64,000 bases of DNA from Mercenaria mercenaria (lineage: Eukaryota; Mollusca; Bivalvia; Venerida; Veneridae), in NCBI RefSeq assembly GCF_021730395.1, contig NC_069367.1:4586501-4650500 (forward strand), in the 5' to 3' direction. The notes under the pieces were generated by a model that saw only the letters and a program-made list of their open reading frames with translations, was not told the DNA's origin and did no database searches. The translations under genes were made by a program, and so were the position numbers. Numbering within the stretch: the stretch's first letter is position 1; each line of letters starts with the position of its first letter. This document shows, in pieces, positions 24,593 to 35,704 of the stretch.

Positions 24593-24782
24593 TGTTTGTT
24601 TGTTTTGGCTTAATCCCCGTTTTTTAACAGTATTCCAGTCTTGTAACAGCGGGCATTTAACCTAGCCAGTGTCCCTAGATTCTGTACCAGTACAAACCTG
24701 TTCTCCACGTCAAGTACCTGCCAACTTCCCCAAATGAACGAATGATTTCAGAAAAAAAAATAACCTTTTATCAAATCGTCAA
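24593..24782 (-). mobile_element. SINE family 2, 3' part
   Basis: The minus strand matches the body and tail of the SINE at 1557-1847, including the complement of GTACTGGTACAGAATC and the TTTGTTTG tail. The tRNA-like head is missing. Confidence 0.7.
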
Positions 24783-25101
24783 CATTTTTAATTATTATCT
24801 TAAAACTGACAAAAATGAATCGGAAAGTAGGGGTCATGTGTCTTCTAACTGCAAGTCACATCAAAATCACACTGCTTTGACCGGGTATTAGTATTCATAC
24901 TGAAACCTTCGCTCTCATTTTGTTCTACCAAAATGACAAAAATACATCCACAATGAAATTTAAGCATACACCTGCCCGTGTTGCTAGTCCAGGTGAAACT
25001 GAATAGTGTTCAATAGCTTAACCGCCAAAATGCAATAGACCTCAGTTACAAACTGGTTTTCATATAATACTCGTTCGGGCGTTAGTAACACATAATTATA
25101 T

Positions 25102-25335
25102 GAGCCGTGCCATGAGAAAACCAACATAGTGGGTTTGCGACCAGCATGGATCCAGACCAGCCTGCGCATCCGCGCAGTCTGGTCAGGATCCATGCTGTTC
25201 GCTAACAGTTTCTCCAATTCCAATAGGCTTTAAAAGCGAAAGCATGGATCCTGACCAGACTGCGCGGATGCGCAGGCTGGTCTGGATCCATGCTGGTCGC
25301 ATACCCACTATGTTGGTTTTCTCATGGCACGGCTC
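25102..25335. mobile_element. Foldback MITE family 1, full-length copy
   Basis: Arms start GAGCCGTGCCATGAGAAAAC and end GGCACGGCTC; the 4-bp duplication ATAT is clean at 25098-25101 and 25336-25339. It is almost perfectly palindromic, which suggests a recent insertion. Confidence 0.9.
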
Positions 25336-25339
25336 ATAT

Positions 25340-26084
25340 TACAATATTGGTCGAAATGCGGAACTGGAAATGCAATGAGTTAATGTAAAGTGAGCGATGG
25401 ACCCGTCATATGCAGAGGTACCAAGCCGCCAGGAAAAGATTGCATTCAGACCATATTCATGGCAGAACACCTTGTGCTGCACATTGAACTACACACGAGT
25501 GTTCCCGTCCCGACGGCGCTGTACAAAGAAAAAAAAAGCAAGAAATCAACTCAACACTGTGTTGTATTGACCTTAAAATATATTACTTTAAGCATTGTTT
25601 ATAATCATAACAATTGTCATGATTGTTCGTAGTATAAAGAAATACAAATCAGTAAAACTTTTTACTTATGTTTCTAGGAAGGGCTTGCCTGTGTATGCAA
25701 TGAAAACCAGACACAGAGTAAAAGCTTGTTTTTCTACTAAGAGCTTTGTACAAGGAAGTACTGCATAATGCATTGCATTGCATGGCACCATTTCGCATCG
25801 CATCTGTGACATTACATTACATTACTCAATATCATATTATACATTAATCTAATGACCTTTCGAGCCATTTGATGGAATAGGAAATAATTACCTATATTTA
25901 TGATAACACACCATCTGCCACATGCCAATATTAAATCTAGTTCATTGCTATGCAACAAACAGAACAGCATTTCAAAATTTAAAAAAATTGCAGCTGTTAC
26001 ATGTACTTTGTTGGATCTAATATATCCAGTAATAGTTCGAACAAAAGTGCACATATTTTTTTAAAGAGCGATTGCATCACAATA
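25340..26084. other. Intergenic, nothing recognised
   Basis: Only short open frames without protein character. Simple CATTGCATTG- and ACATTACATT-type runs occur near 25770-25825. Confidence 0.4.
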
Positions 26085-26412
26085 AGGTTAGGTTAACTGC
26101 CTGCCGTTACATAACTGAAATCACAGGAGTCTGAAATTCTATCAATAAGACCATAGAAGTCTATCTTTACAAAAAATACCCCCCCCCCCCTCCACCCCCT
26201 ATATATAGGGGGTATTTTTGGTAAATATAGACTTCTATATATAGGGGGTATTTTTTGTAAAGATAGACTTCTATGGTCTTATTGATAGAATTTCAGACTA
26301 TATAGGGGGTATTTTTTGTAAAGATAGACTTCTATGGTCTTATTGATAGAATTTCAGACTCCTGTGCTGAAATACTGTTGAAAAACGGCGTTTAAGTCAA
26401 AACAAAGCAAAC
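26085..26412 (+). mobile_element. SINE family 2 tail split by a foldback element
   Basis: The tail GCCTGCCGTTACATAACTGA starts near 26100 and resumes after 26366 as AATACTGTTGAAAAACGGCG. The intervening 246 bp is a separate element (26121-26366). The head and body are absent. Confidence 0.75.
26121..26366. mobile_element. Nested foldback MITE with 7-bp target duplication
   Basis: Ends CACAGGAGTCTGAAATTC and its reverse complement at the right end. CTGAAAT flanks both sides (26114-26120 and 26367-26373). The arm segment containing AAAGATAGACTTCTATGG is present once on the left and twice on the right, so the right arm has been duplicated in place. A C run sits beside GGGGGTATTTTT repeats at the centre. 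Confidence 0.8.
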
Positions 26413-27679
26413 AAAAAACGAAACAAATAAGAAAGTGGTAAATTGTTTAACTTAATTATTTCCACAATTATAGTGATACGATAGTAAGGTGATTTATCAT
26501 CGCCTTGTCAGAAATATTTAATGTCAACTTGGTATTAAGGCATTAAGGCCAGTCAAAATTGTTAGTATTTAAAACCGCAATCGTTGGGGCGAACCAAGTT
26601 GTAAATATATGACAAAAACTCTATATGTCCATATTATTTTTTTCAATGGAAGTATCAATGGTCCATTATTCTTTCTACATATAACAACGGCTGATTTGGA
26701 TACCTCACGTCCCTAAGTAATTTTGCTCCATGATGTGTGCCTAATATAGGCTTCTGTGAAACGCCACGAGACTTCGTGTTGTTCAAGTCAATCATTAAAG
26801 TGGCATGGAGAATCCAACTATAAACAGTCTTTTAGAGGTGCATTTTTTCGACTGCTTTACGTAGGCGGTATGGATTTCCTATCCTGGTCATTTTAACTTT
26901 TACGACATTCCAGTATTTTAAAACACGGGAAGATGCATGTCCAAGGAGCGATTACTTGACAATCTTAATCTGTACTGCTACGAAAAAGTTTCAAATAAAA
27001 ATAATAAAGGAAGACAAATTGTAAACCGGATTCGTGTATGATCGTTGACAATGCTATATTTTAGACATAGAATATAGACATACATCTATCGTCATGAATT
27101 TACAACTAGGCCCATCCTACCTAGTGCATAAATTTCAAAATCTTTTTTCTTTAAGGGAACCAAAACAAGCATCAACGCCATAAATTTAGCATATTATTAC
27201 AAAAAGGTTAATATATGTTCTAATATAATATTGCGCTATCGTTGTAGAAATAGACAATTTCTGATATTAATCTTTTCTTTGTGAAGTTATTGCTCTAATA
27301 AAATAGAAGTGGTGTGCAGCTTCGTGCTTATTAATCTTTTTGTATTTCATCCTGATATCTAATAAGTAGTGGCCCGGTGGTCTATTGAAAACACGCTTGA
27401 CTGTCAATGCAGAGGCCCGAATTTTGATTCTCGGTCCTAGAATTTGAAATTTCTGAAATGTTCTTGAGTGTCTCCCACCACACTAAGATGCCAGTACTGA
27501 TTCTTCCCAGGAAAGATTCGGTGCGGTGCTATACACCGGGCACGTTAAATTCGCAAAGAGCTAGGCTAACAGGCCTGTATCTAGAACAGCATTTCTCTCC
27601 CTCTGTCTGCGCTATGTAAGGTACCTTTGAACGCGTTAATCATGAAAATGGCCCTGTATAAATCTGGTATTATATACAG
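26413..27679. other. Intergenic, nothing recognised
   Basis: No supported gene, RNA or intact element. The sequence is AT-rich with short frames only. Confidence 0.4.
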
Positions 27680-28560
27680 TGTACATGGTTCAATTATAAT
27701 GATGCTACAAACCAAAATATGATCAAGACCTACCAAGCAGTTCATGAGAAGAAGTTGTATAAACGCATTTATATTTTTACCTTTAAGTTAAATGAGTCAA
27801 GTGACCCTTTTTAAACAAATCTGTGAGGTAATTTATTTCGTTTTTGTTGGGTTTAATGTCACTGCGACACAATTATAGGTCATATGGCGATTTTTCAACT
27901 TTTGGTGGTGGAAGAAGACCACAGGTGCCATCCGTGCATTATTCCATTTCAGGCACGTAAGCCAGCTGAATTGCTTCCTCACATGAAGAATGCAACGCCC
28001 TGAGCGAGGCTCGATCGCACATCGGTAAGGGACAAGTAATTTGAAGTCAGCGACCTTAACCACCCAGCCATGGACGCTCCTCAAATCTGTAAGAGGACTT
28101 TATTCTACAGACCAAGCATGATGAAGATCCATCAGGCAGTTCAGGAGATGAGGATAGTTTATTTTTATCTCTAGTGGTCCCTAAAATGGGGCAATAGTCC
28201 CAATTTGAAACAAACTGGTAGAGGACATTATAATAATGATGCTAAAGACAAAGTTTGAAGATCAATCAAACGGTTCACAAGAACTTGTTCAAAGGGTTTT
28301 TTAAATCTGCTTTAGCTCTAGTGACACCAAAAAGGGGCTGAGTGCCTCTATCATGTGAACAAATCTTGAGGAAGACTAAAGAATCCAATAGGCAGTTCAA
28401 GATAAGAGGTTGTTTTTTTCCATGTAAATCTACTGTTTAGATCTAGAGGTCCCTAATGGGCAAACGGAACCATTTGTCAATGAACAAATATGAGAGAAGA
28501 CATTGTCAGGATGCTACAGACCAAGTTTGGTGTAACTCTGACTAGTAGTTTCAGATGAGA
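27680..28560. repeat. Decayed minisatellite, period about 155 bp
   Basis: Units resembling GATGCTACAGACCAAG, then CAGGCAGTTCA-GAGATGAG and TCTAGTGGTCCCTAAAATGG recur with heavy decay. A SINE (27828-28081) interrupts the array. Confidence 0.55.
27828..28081 (-). mobile_element. SINE family 1, complete copy in decayed array
   Basis: Minus-strand copy whose tRNA-like head lies at the right (complement of GAGCGTCCATGGCTGGGTGG). Target duplication CAAATCTGTGAGG on the left matches CAAATCTGTAAGAGG on the right. Confidence 0.8.
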
Positions 28561-28752
28561 AGATGTTCATGTAAATTATGGATGAAAGACCATGGACCAT
28601 CCACATATACTGAAAGCTCATCATGTACATTTGGTTCCAATGAGCTGACTAAAAGAAACGCAGCATTTCACTCTTTAGCTTTTTTATTGTATAATCTGTT
28701 TTCAAATATACAGAATTATAGTAGACAGAACTGCACAGTACTGCATGATTTA

Positions 28753-30521
28753 ACAAGAGATCACAGAGTGATCTTGGCGCCCACCAATGTGCCATTTTTG
28801 AGTGTTCCAAATTTCAAGACTTACTGACTAGCTCAAGGTCAAATTTCATTTCCGTACACAACACTTTGCATGTGGTCCAAATTCGAAAGCTGTAGCTTGA
28901 GAAATGTGAAAGTAGGTCACTAGATCATGAAAGTAGGTCACTAGGTCAAAATCAAGGTCAAATTACACTTCAGAACACAAATTTATGCATGTGGTCCAAA
29001 TTTAAAGCCTGTACCTTCAAAAATGTGGAAGTAGGTCACTAGGTCAATGTCAAGGTCAAAGTTTGTTTCGGTACACAATCCTATGCATGTGGTCTAAATT
29101 TGAAGCCTGTAGCTACAGAAATGTGAATGTAGGTCACTAGGTCAATCTTAAGGTCAAAGTTCATTTCTGTACACAAAACTATGCATGTGGTCCAAATTTG
29201 AAGGCTGTAGCTCGAGAAATGTGGAAGTAGGTCACTAGGTCAAAATCAAGGTCAAATTTTATTTCGGAACACAGAACTATGCATGTGTTCCAAATTTGAA
29301 GCCTGTACCTTCAAAAATGTGAAAGTAGGTCACTAGGTCAATGTAAAGGTCAAAGTTTGTTTCCGTACACAAAACTATGCATGTGGTCCAAATTTGAAGG
29401 CTGTAGCTTGAGGAATGTGAAAGTAGGTCAGTAGGTCAAAATCAAGGTCAAATTCCAATTCAGAACACAAAACTATGCATGTGGTCCAAATTTGAAGCCT
29501 GTACCTTCAAAAATGTGAAAGTAGGTCACTAGGTCAAAGTCAAGGTCAAAGTTTTTTTCAGTGCACAAAACTATGCAAGTGGTCCAAATTTGAAGGCTGT
29601 AGCTACAGAAATGTGAAAGTAGGTCACTAGGTCAAAATCAAGGTCAACTCATGTCAAGGTTCATCTTGCCACTCAAAACCATACATGTGGTCCAAATTTG
29701 AATGTTGTAGGTTATTGACAAGAAGATTTTAAAATCTTTTCCCTATATAAGTCTATATGAACCATGTGACCCCCCAGGGCGGGGCCATATTTGACCCTAG
29801 GGGGATAATTTGAACAAACTTGGTAGAGAACCACTAGATGATGCTACATTACAAATGCCAAAGCCCTAGGCTTTGTGGTTTGGACAAGAAGATTTTCAAC
29901 GTTTTTCCCTATGTAAGTCTATGTAAACCATGTGACCCCCGGGGCGGAGCCATATTTGACCCTAGGGGGATAATTTGAACAATCTTAGTAGAAGACCACT
30001 AGATGATGTCATATACAAAATATCAAAGCCCTAGGCCCTGTGGTTTTGAACAAGAGGTTTTTCAAAGTTTTTCCCTATATAAGTCTATATAAACCATGTG
30101 ACCCCCGGGGCGGGGCCATATTAGACCCCAAGGAAATATTTTGAATCATCTTGGTTGAGGACCACTAGATGATGCTTCATACCAAATATCAAAGCCCTAG
30201 GCTCTGTGGTTTTGGACAAGAAGATTTTCAAAGTTTTTCCCTATATAAATCTATGTAAATTATAGAAATAAACAAAGGGCCATAACTTACTAAAAAATTG
30301 TTGAACCAGTCTGATTTTCAGGGGGACACAACTAGGGTACCAATACATCATTCTGACAAAGTTTGGTCAAAATCCCCCAGGTAGTTTCTGAGGAGATGCG
30401 ATAACGAGTAATTGTTAATGGACGGAAGGACGGACGGACTGACGGACGGACGGACGGAAGGACGACGGACCACGGACGCAGAGTGATTTGAATAGCCCAC
30501 CATCTGATGATGGTGGGCTAA
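28753..30521 (-). mobile_element. Minisatellite-cored element P1 (pearl/Helentron-like)
   Basis: The left end is ACAAGAG followed by a small ATCAC/GTGAT hairpin. The core has about seven to eight units of roughly 120 bp (each with ATGCATGTGGTCCAAATTTG and GTAGGTCACTAGGTCA), then a second array with TTTTTCCCTATATAAGTCTA, then a GGAC microsatellite at about 30420-30462. The right end is a hairpin with arms TAGCCCACCATC and GATGGTGGGCTA. No coding capacity. The architecture matches elements at 49222 and 60201 in reverse. Relation to pearl or Helentron-derived elements is inference. Confidence 0.7.
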
Positions 30522-31029
30522 CAAATGCCTGAATATGAACTGTGTCATACAAAAAAATGTATCCTACCATAGCTTGTTTCTACAGTAAATGACAACAACA
30601 ATAGTTTTGCGACTTAAACGTTTTTAAACTTTTTTAATACTTCCTTTAGTTACTTAAAGATTATGAACTTTTTATTTGATCTGATTTGGGTTTTATGGCA
30701 CACCAACACAGGTACAGGTTATACGATGCCACACAGGACTGAAAAGTTTGGTTTTTCGTCTCAGTTACATCAAAATAAATATATGAGGTATGGAATCAAA
30801 ACTTTTATACCTACTGGAATAACAGTAATACAGCAAAACCAAGACCCTATCAAATTCCCCCTTACAATCATGCTAGGGTAAGGCAGAGGTTCTAATTCTT
30901 TTCATACATAAGTTGTCGTGCCAGAACCACAAGGGATGAAGATTATGAACTGGAAAATTCAAATATGTGCAGAAAAAAGCTATTAAAAGTATGATAAAAC
31001 ACTTCTTTCCTTGACTATGTCTAATAATT
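30522..31029. other. Intergenic, nothing recognised
   Basis: No supported gene or repeat between the minisatellite-cored element and the next MITE. Confidence 0.4.
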
Positions 31030-31264
31030 GAGCCGTGCCATGAGAAAACCAACATATTGGGTTTGCGACCAGCATGGATCCAGACCAGCCTGCACATCTG
31101 CGCAGTCTGGTCAGGATCCATGCTGTTTGCTTTCAAAGTCTATTGCATTTAAAGAAACCTTTAGCGAACAGCATGGATCCTGACCAGACTGCGCGGATGC
31201 GCAGACTGGCCTGGATCCATGCTGGTCGTAAACCCACTATGTTGCTTTTCTCATGGCACGGCTC
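31030..31264. mobile_element. Foldback MITE family 1, full-length copy
   Basis: GAGCCGTGCCATGAGAAAAC to GGCACGGCTC. Flanks AATT and ATAT do not match exactly. The inner arms differ by a few changes (CACATCTGCGCAG against GCGCGGATGCGCAG). Confidence 0.85.
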
Positions 31265-31528
31265 ATATATTTTCTTTTATGTATTGCACTGGATAACATT
31301 GACACAACAGTTTACTGAAAGTGAATATGAAACTTCAATAAAACTCATAAAGAAGAGCCCATATATAAACAACCTTAAAATAATCTTATTATGACCCATT
31401 TAGCCAAGACTGATGCACTAACTAACAGGTTTTCAGTCTCAAAAGTTTACAGTTTATTAAGGTAGCAGTCTATATATCAGACCTTACATGTTTATGGTAC
31501 TGTAATGTAAAACATACATTTCAATTAA

Positions 31529-31733
31529 CCCTTACCCTGCTATATTTCTATAATGGACTGGTCCATCTTCCAATATGGGCAGTACCATTTATCATTTTAA
31601 GGGGTGTTTACTAAATATTTACTGACTGAATAGCGAACAGTGCAGACCATGATCAGACTGCACGGATGTGCAGGCTGATCTTGGTCTGCACTGGTCGCAA
31701 AGGCAGAATCACTTGCCGCCAGCAAGCTAAGGG
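31529..31733 (+). mobile_element. MITE family 2, piggyBac-like, with TTAA duplication
   Basis: Termini CCCTTA and CTAAGGG are flanked by TTAA at 31525-31528 and 31734-31737. The interior has a hairpin GTGCAGACCATGATCAGACT against TTGGTCTGCAC. TTAA targeting with CCC termini is characteristic of piggyBac elements, so a piggyBac-mobilised MITE is inferred. Confidence 0.75.
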
Positions 31734-31737
31734 TTAA

Positions 31738-33336
31738 TGGAGTGCAATTTTGCTGTAAATGTGTATACTCGATGATGTCTGTAACAGTAAAAAAAATTTC
31801 TAACTTTCCTACTCAAGCTTAAATAATTAGCATTATATAAATACAGTGAAATATTGCTTACTTGAGCACAATGCCTCAAACAATCGAGCTCACTCGAGCA
31901 ATTCATGTGAATCTTGACCACAGAGTTATTATATAACTTGATCTAATGATCTAGTTTCAGACACAAGCTGATCTAGTTTACTACTTAATACACAAACATC
32001 GACAAAGTTTCATGAAGATCTGGTAGAAAATGTTGTGTCTGGGGTGTACACAAGGTTCTTGTATAATTTGACACAGCGACTTAGTTTTTGACCCCAGATA
32101 ATTGGAAGTCAAAAGAGAACTATACTATATTAAAATAAATATTCCAATCATGTTTTAGACTGAAGATGACCAAGTTAAAGCATATCCTAGATTTTAAACA
32201 AACAAAACATTCTGACCATGTTTCATGCTGACCAGATATAAATTTCGTAGTTTCTGACCACAGATAGCCAGTGGTTTTAGTTTATACAGACAGTCTGGCC
32301 ACGAGTTACGATAAGGTAAAAAATGGGTCGAAACTCTTTACAATGTTCTTTCATACTAGCTGACCTTGTGACTTAGTTTTTGACCACAAATAACCCAGTT
32401 TAAGATGTGACTTAGATTTAACTGAGACAAACATGTGTACCAAGTTTTATAAAAATCATGATAACAATATGACCTCTAGAATACAAATAAGGTTTTTCTA
32501 TGATATGACCAAATGCTTTAAGACTTGTTTTTAACTTGGATAACCTAGTTTGGAACTTGACCTACATTTCCAAAAAATCAAACTCTCTGGTAATATTTTA
32601 GGAATAGCAGGCAGAAAAAGTAATGTCTTAGACTGTTAACAAGATTTCCTACAATTTGACCCGGTTATGTTGTTTATAGCTTCAGATGACTCTATTTTAA
32701 ACTTGACCTAGATTTTATAAAGACAAACATTCTGACAAAGTATCATGAAGTTGGAGTAGAAAATGTTGTCCCTAGAAAGATAACACAAGCTTTTACTATT
32801 ATTTGACCTATTGACCTAGTTTCTGACCCAAGGTTACCTAGTATTGAACCGGTGACTCCAGACTTTACAAACATTCTGACCATGTTATATTAAGACTGAG
32901 AGAAAATTATGACTTCTACAGTATCAACTGTCAAATTGTTGACAACCATCACGACAGACGATGACAGAGACAGGGCAATGACAAAAGCTTACCCTGAGCT
33001 CTTTGAGCTCAAGTGTGCTAAAATACAATGACATTCTTTTCATAAAATGACCATATTTAAAGATCTGTACAGTAATATTTAAAACATTCATCACAACATC
33101 AGTTTTACATACATTGAATAGCATGTACAAAAAAAATCACATATAAATATGTGTACAAATAAAATTCAAATCAAAATCAGGCAAAGCTAGCATTCTTTCA
33201 GCAACCAGTAAGTTTCTCATTCAACAGTTAAACAAACAAGCACGCACTTCCAGAAATCTTTTGTTTCTATTACTGAATTAAAATCACCTTCAGTGTATGT
33301 GTCTCAAATCATTTCTTCTTGAGTAATACAAAGATG
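31738..33336. repeat. Decayed minisatellite region, no gene
   Basis: From about 31925 to 32940, degenerate units share phrases such as GACCTAGTTTCTGACC, AAACATTCTGACCATGTT and TCATGAAG-TGG-GTAGAAAATG. They look like an old minisatellite-cored element. The rest shows nothing recognisable. Confidence 0.5.
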
Positions 33337-33546
33337 TACTGTGAAATCATTAATATTCGTGGAGGACTAATTTTCGTGGATTTCGTGGTTGAGTCAATCC
33401 ACGAAATTTAATCCCAACGAACTAGTAAAATTCCCATTCATTTTATGTTTAAAAGTTAAAATCCTCGAATTCACATCTCCATGAAATTGCCGTTTTGACC
33501 AGAACCACGAAATTTTATGCCCACGAAATTAAATGATTTTACAGTA
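33337..33546. mobile_element. Small TIR element with CACGAAATT-type arms
   Basis: Ends TACTGTGAAATCATTAAT and the complement of ATTAAATGATTTTACAGTA; the interior repeats the words CCACGAAATT and TTCGTGGA. Related decayed pieces lie near 52245-52315 and 55955-56095 in the NEK introns. Confidence 0.65.
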
Positions 33547-34088
33547 TGTAACCAATTACTAATTAGAACAGAACTTAATCTTACAAAAACATTTGTGAAA
33601 AAATTGATTTCAAAATTCAGTTTTAGTTTTACACATCAAACTCAAAAAAAACAAAAAAAGAGTAATTTTTAACAAGTTTAATGTTTTGTACTGGAGGTAA
33701 TTAATCAGTATTCATCTAAAAGACAAAAGTAATTAAGCAATATTAACAAAAGCCCTCTTGAAAGCTTGGCAGTTCTTTATTCTGATTTATTTAATTTGTC
33801 ATCAATAAAAAATCGCACATTCCAGCTGGTATGAATAAATGATTTCTCCCTGCTTTGTAAAACTCTAATGAACTCAAATTGAAATAAACCATAATATTCC
33901 CTAATTAACGCACCTGGGGTATTGCAATTTGAAAAAGGGGCGTTTATTCCATCCCTATTTTTCTTTTAAATTTTCATTGTAAATATAAATCATAAAGTCA
34001 ACTTATTATAATGAAAGAGTTTCAATAACTATATATACTATATATACCACAGTGCTGGTATTTACTAATGACCCAAATTAAATCTAAC
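33547..34088. other. Intergenic, nothing recognised
   Basis: AT-rich sequence without a supported gene or repeat. Confidence 0.4.
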
Positions 34089-34285
34089 CTTTACCCCGTT
34101 AAATTTCTAATATAGACTGGACCATCATTCAATTTGGGCAATACCATTCATTATTCGGAGGAGTGTTCACTGAAACTTTACTGACTGAATAGCGAACAAT
34201 GCAGATCAAGATCAGCCTGCACAGGCTGATCTTAGTCTGCACTGTTCGCAAAGGCAGAATCACTTGCCACCAAAAAGCTAAAGCT
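34089..34285 (+). mobile_element. MITE family 2, older copy
   Basis: Same order as 31529-31733: TACCCCGTTAAATTTCTAAT-like left end, ACTGACTGAATAGCGAACA, hairpin around GATCAGCCTGCACAGGCTGAT, and the AGGCAGAATCACTTGCC right end. The termini are eroded. A direct repeat of about 120 bp (unit with CCTTCAAATCA and GAAAACAGTCA) lies downstream at 34490-34700. Confidence 0.65.
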
Positions 34286-35022
34286 TAATTATTACTTCCT
34301 TATTTTTCAGGGAAGGGGATAAATTTGAGAAAATATGTTATTTGAAATTGGCGTTAATTAGAGAAAATATGATATCTGAAAGTTATGGTCAATCTATTTT
34401 AAAATTTTATGTGTTTACAACATTTTTTATATTGGTAGTAAAGTATTTTCTAAACACACCAAAAAATCACCAGATTAAGTTTCAGAACATTTTTTAACAT
34501 TAAATTTCGAAGGCTGAATGGAAAACAGTCACTAACAAGTTACCATGGTTACCACAGGTATGCGTTAAACCTTCAAATCACCAGATTATGGTTAAGAACC
34601 ATTTTTCACATTAAATTATGAAGGTTGAAAGGAAAACAGTCATAAGTTAATGATGTTAAAGAACAAGTTACCACAGGTATGCGTTAAACCTTCAAATCAT
34701 AAAGATGATCGAAGCATAAAATATATATTCTCCAATTTAAGCATTAACTTATGAAATTATATGCACACATTACCAGTATGTAACTAAATGAAATTTTTAA
34801 AAAATGTAAGTAAAAATCTGGAAAAAAATACACACATGTATAATATATGTTGAGCATTTCTTGCAGCAAACAAAGAAACACTGTTCATAAATGAACATTG
34901 TCTACAAGGCTTCAGGGCTCCAAAAAAACAATCACAATTTCCTGTACCCTGTTTCTTTAAAGTAAGTAACACATCCATTTCCTTTATTACAGTTTCATCC
35001 TTTTAAATACTAAAAACAATAT

Positions 35023-35110
35023 GAGCCACACCATGAGAAAATCAACATAGTGGCTTTGCAACCAGCATGGCCCCAGACCAGCCTGCGCATCCGCGCAGTC
35101 TGACCAGACC
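35023..35110. mobile_element. Foldback MITE family 1, left half only
   Basis: GAGCCACACCATGAGAAAAT through CAGCCTGCGCATCCGCGCAG. The right half is replaced by a C/A-rich stretch (35111-35290) with repeated CCTAATTTTCAGTTCA-type phrases. No gene is seen between here and SPRYD7 exon 5. Confidence 0.75.
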
Positions 35111-35704
35111 TTTTCAGTTCACTCCCCAACCCTCCACAACACCTAATTTTCAACTCACCCCAACCTCTCCCCACCAACACTTTGGTTTTTTAAGCATATC
35201 CTAATTTTCAGTACATGTTGATTTGTTTTTAAAGCATCCTAATTTTCAGTTCAACCCACCCATCACCTTACCAACACCTATTTTTTAATTTTCTTAAAGT
35301 TTTTTTTTTTTTTTTACAATTTGTGTTTATATTCTTTTCATTTTGAATGTGTTGGAAAACACTGATGATACTATTTTCAAACACTAATCGTGAGTGTATA
35401 TGCTCACAAAATATTTAAATCAGAAAATTTGTCGTGGGACGGACAAAATTGGTGTACATGTATGCTGACTGGATCTCAACCTTCCTAAAAATTACCCATT
35501 ATCATATGTTAGAAAATGTCACTGAATTTTGGACACTTTTGAGTTGCAGTTCATTTCAATATGACTGTTTTACTGTCTATTGCTCTAAATCTTCCATTCA
35601 CCTCCTTTCGAATGCGCTGATAATTACTGGCAATTCAATATAAGTCCATTATTTAAGTTAATAGTACGTTACAGATTAAAATTGTCTATTTATATATATA
35701 TGCA

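Noticed and set aside
30348-30548. Minus-strand frame with Ser-Val-Arg-Pro repeats
   Set aside because: It is a translation of the GGAC microsatellite and terminal hairpin of element P1.
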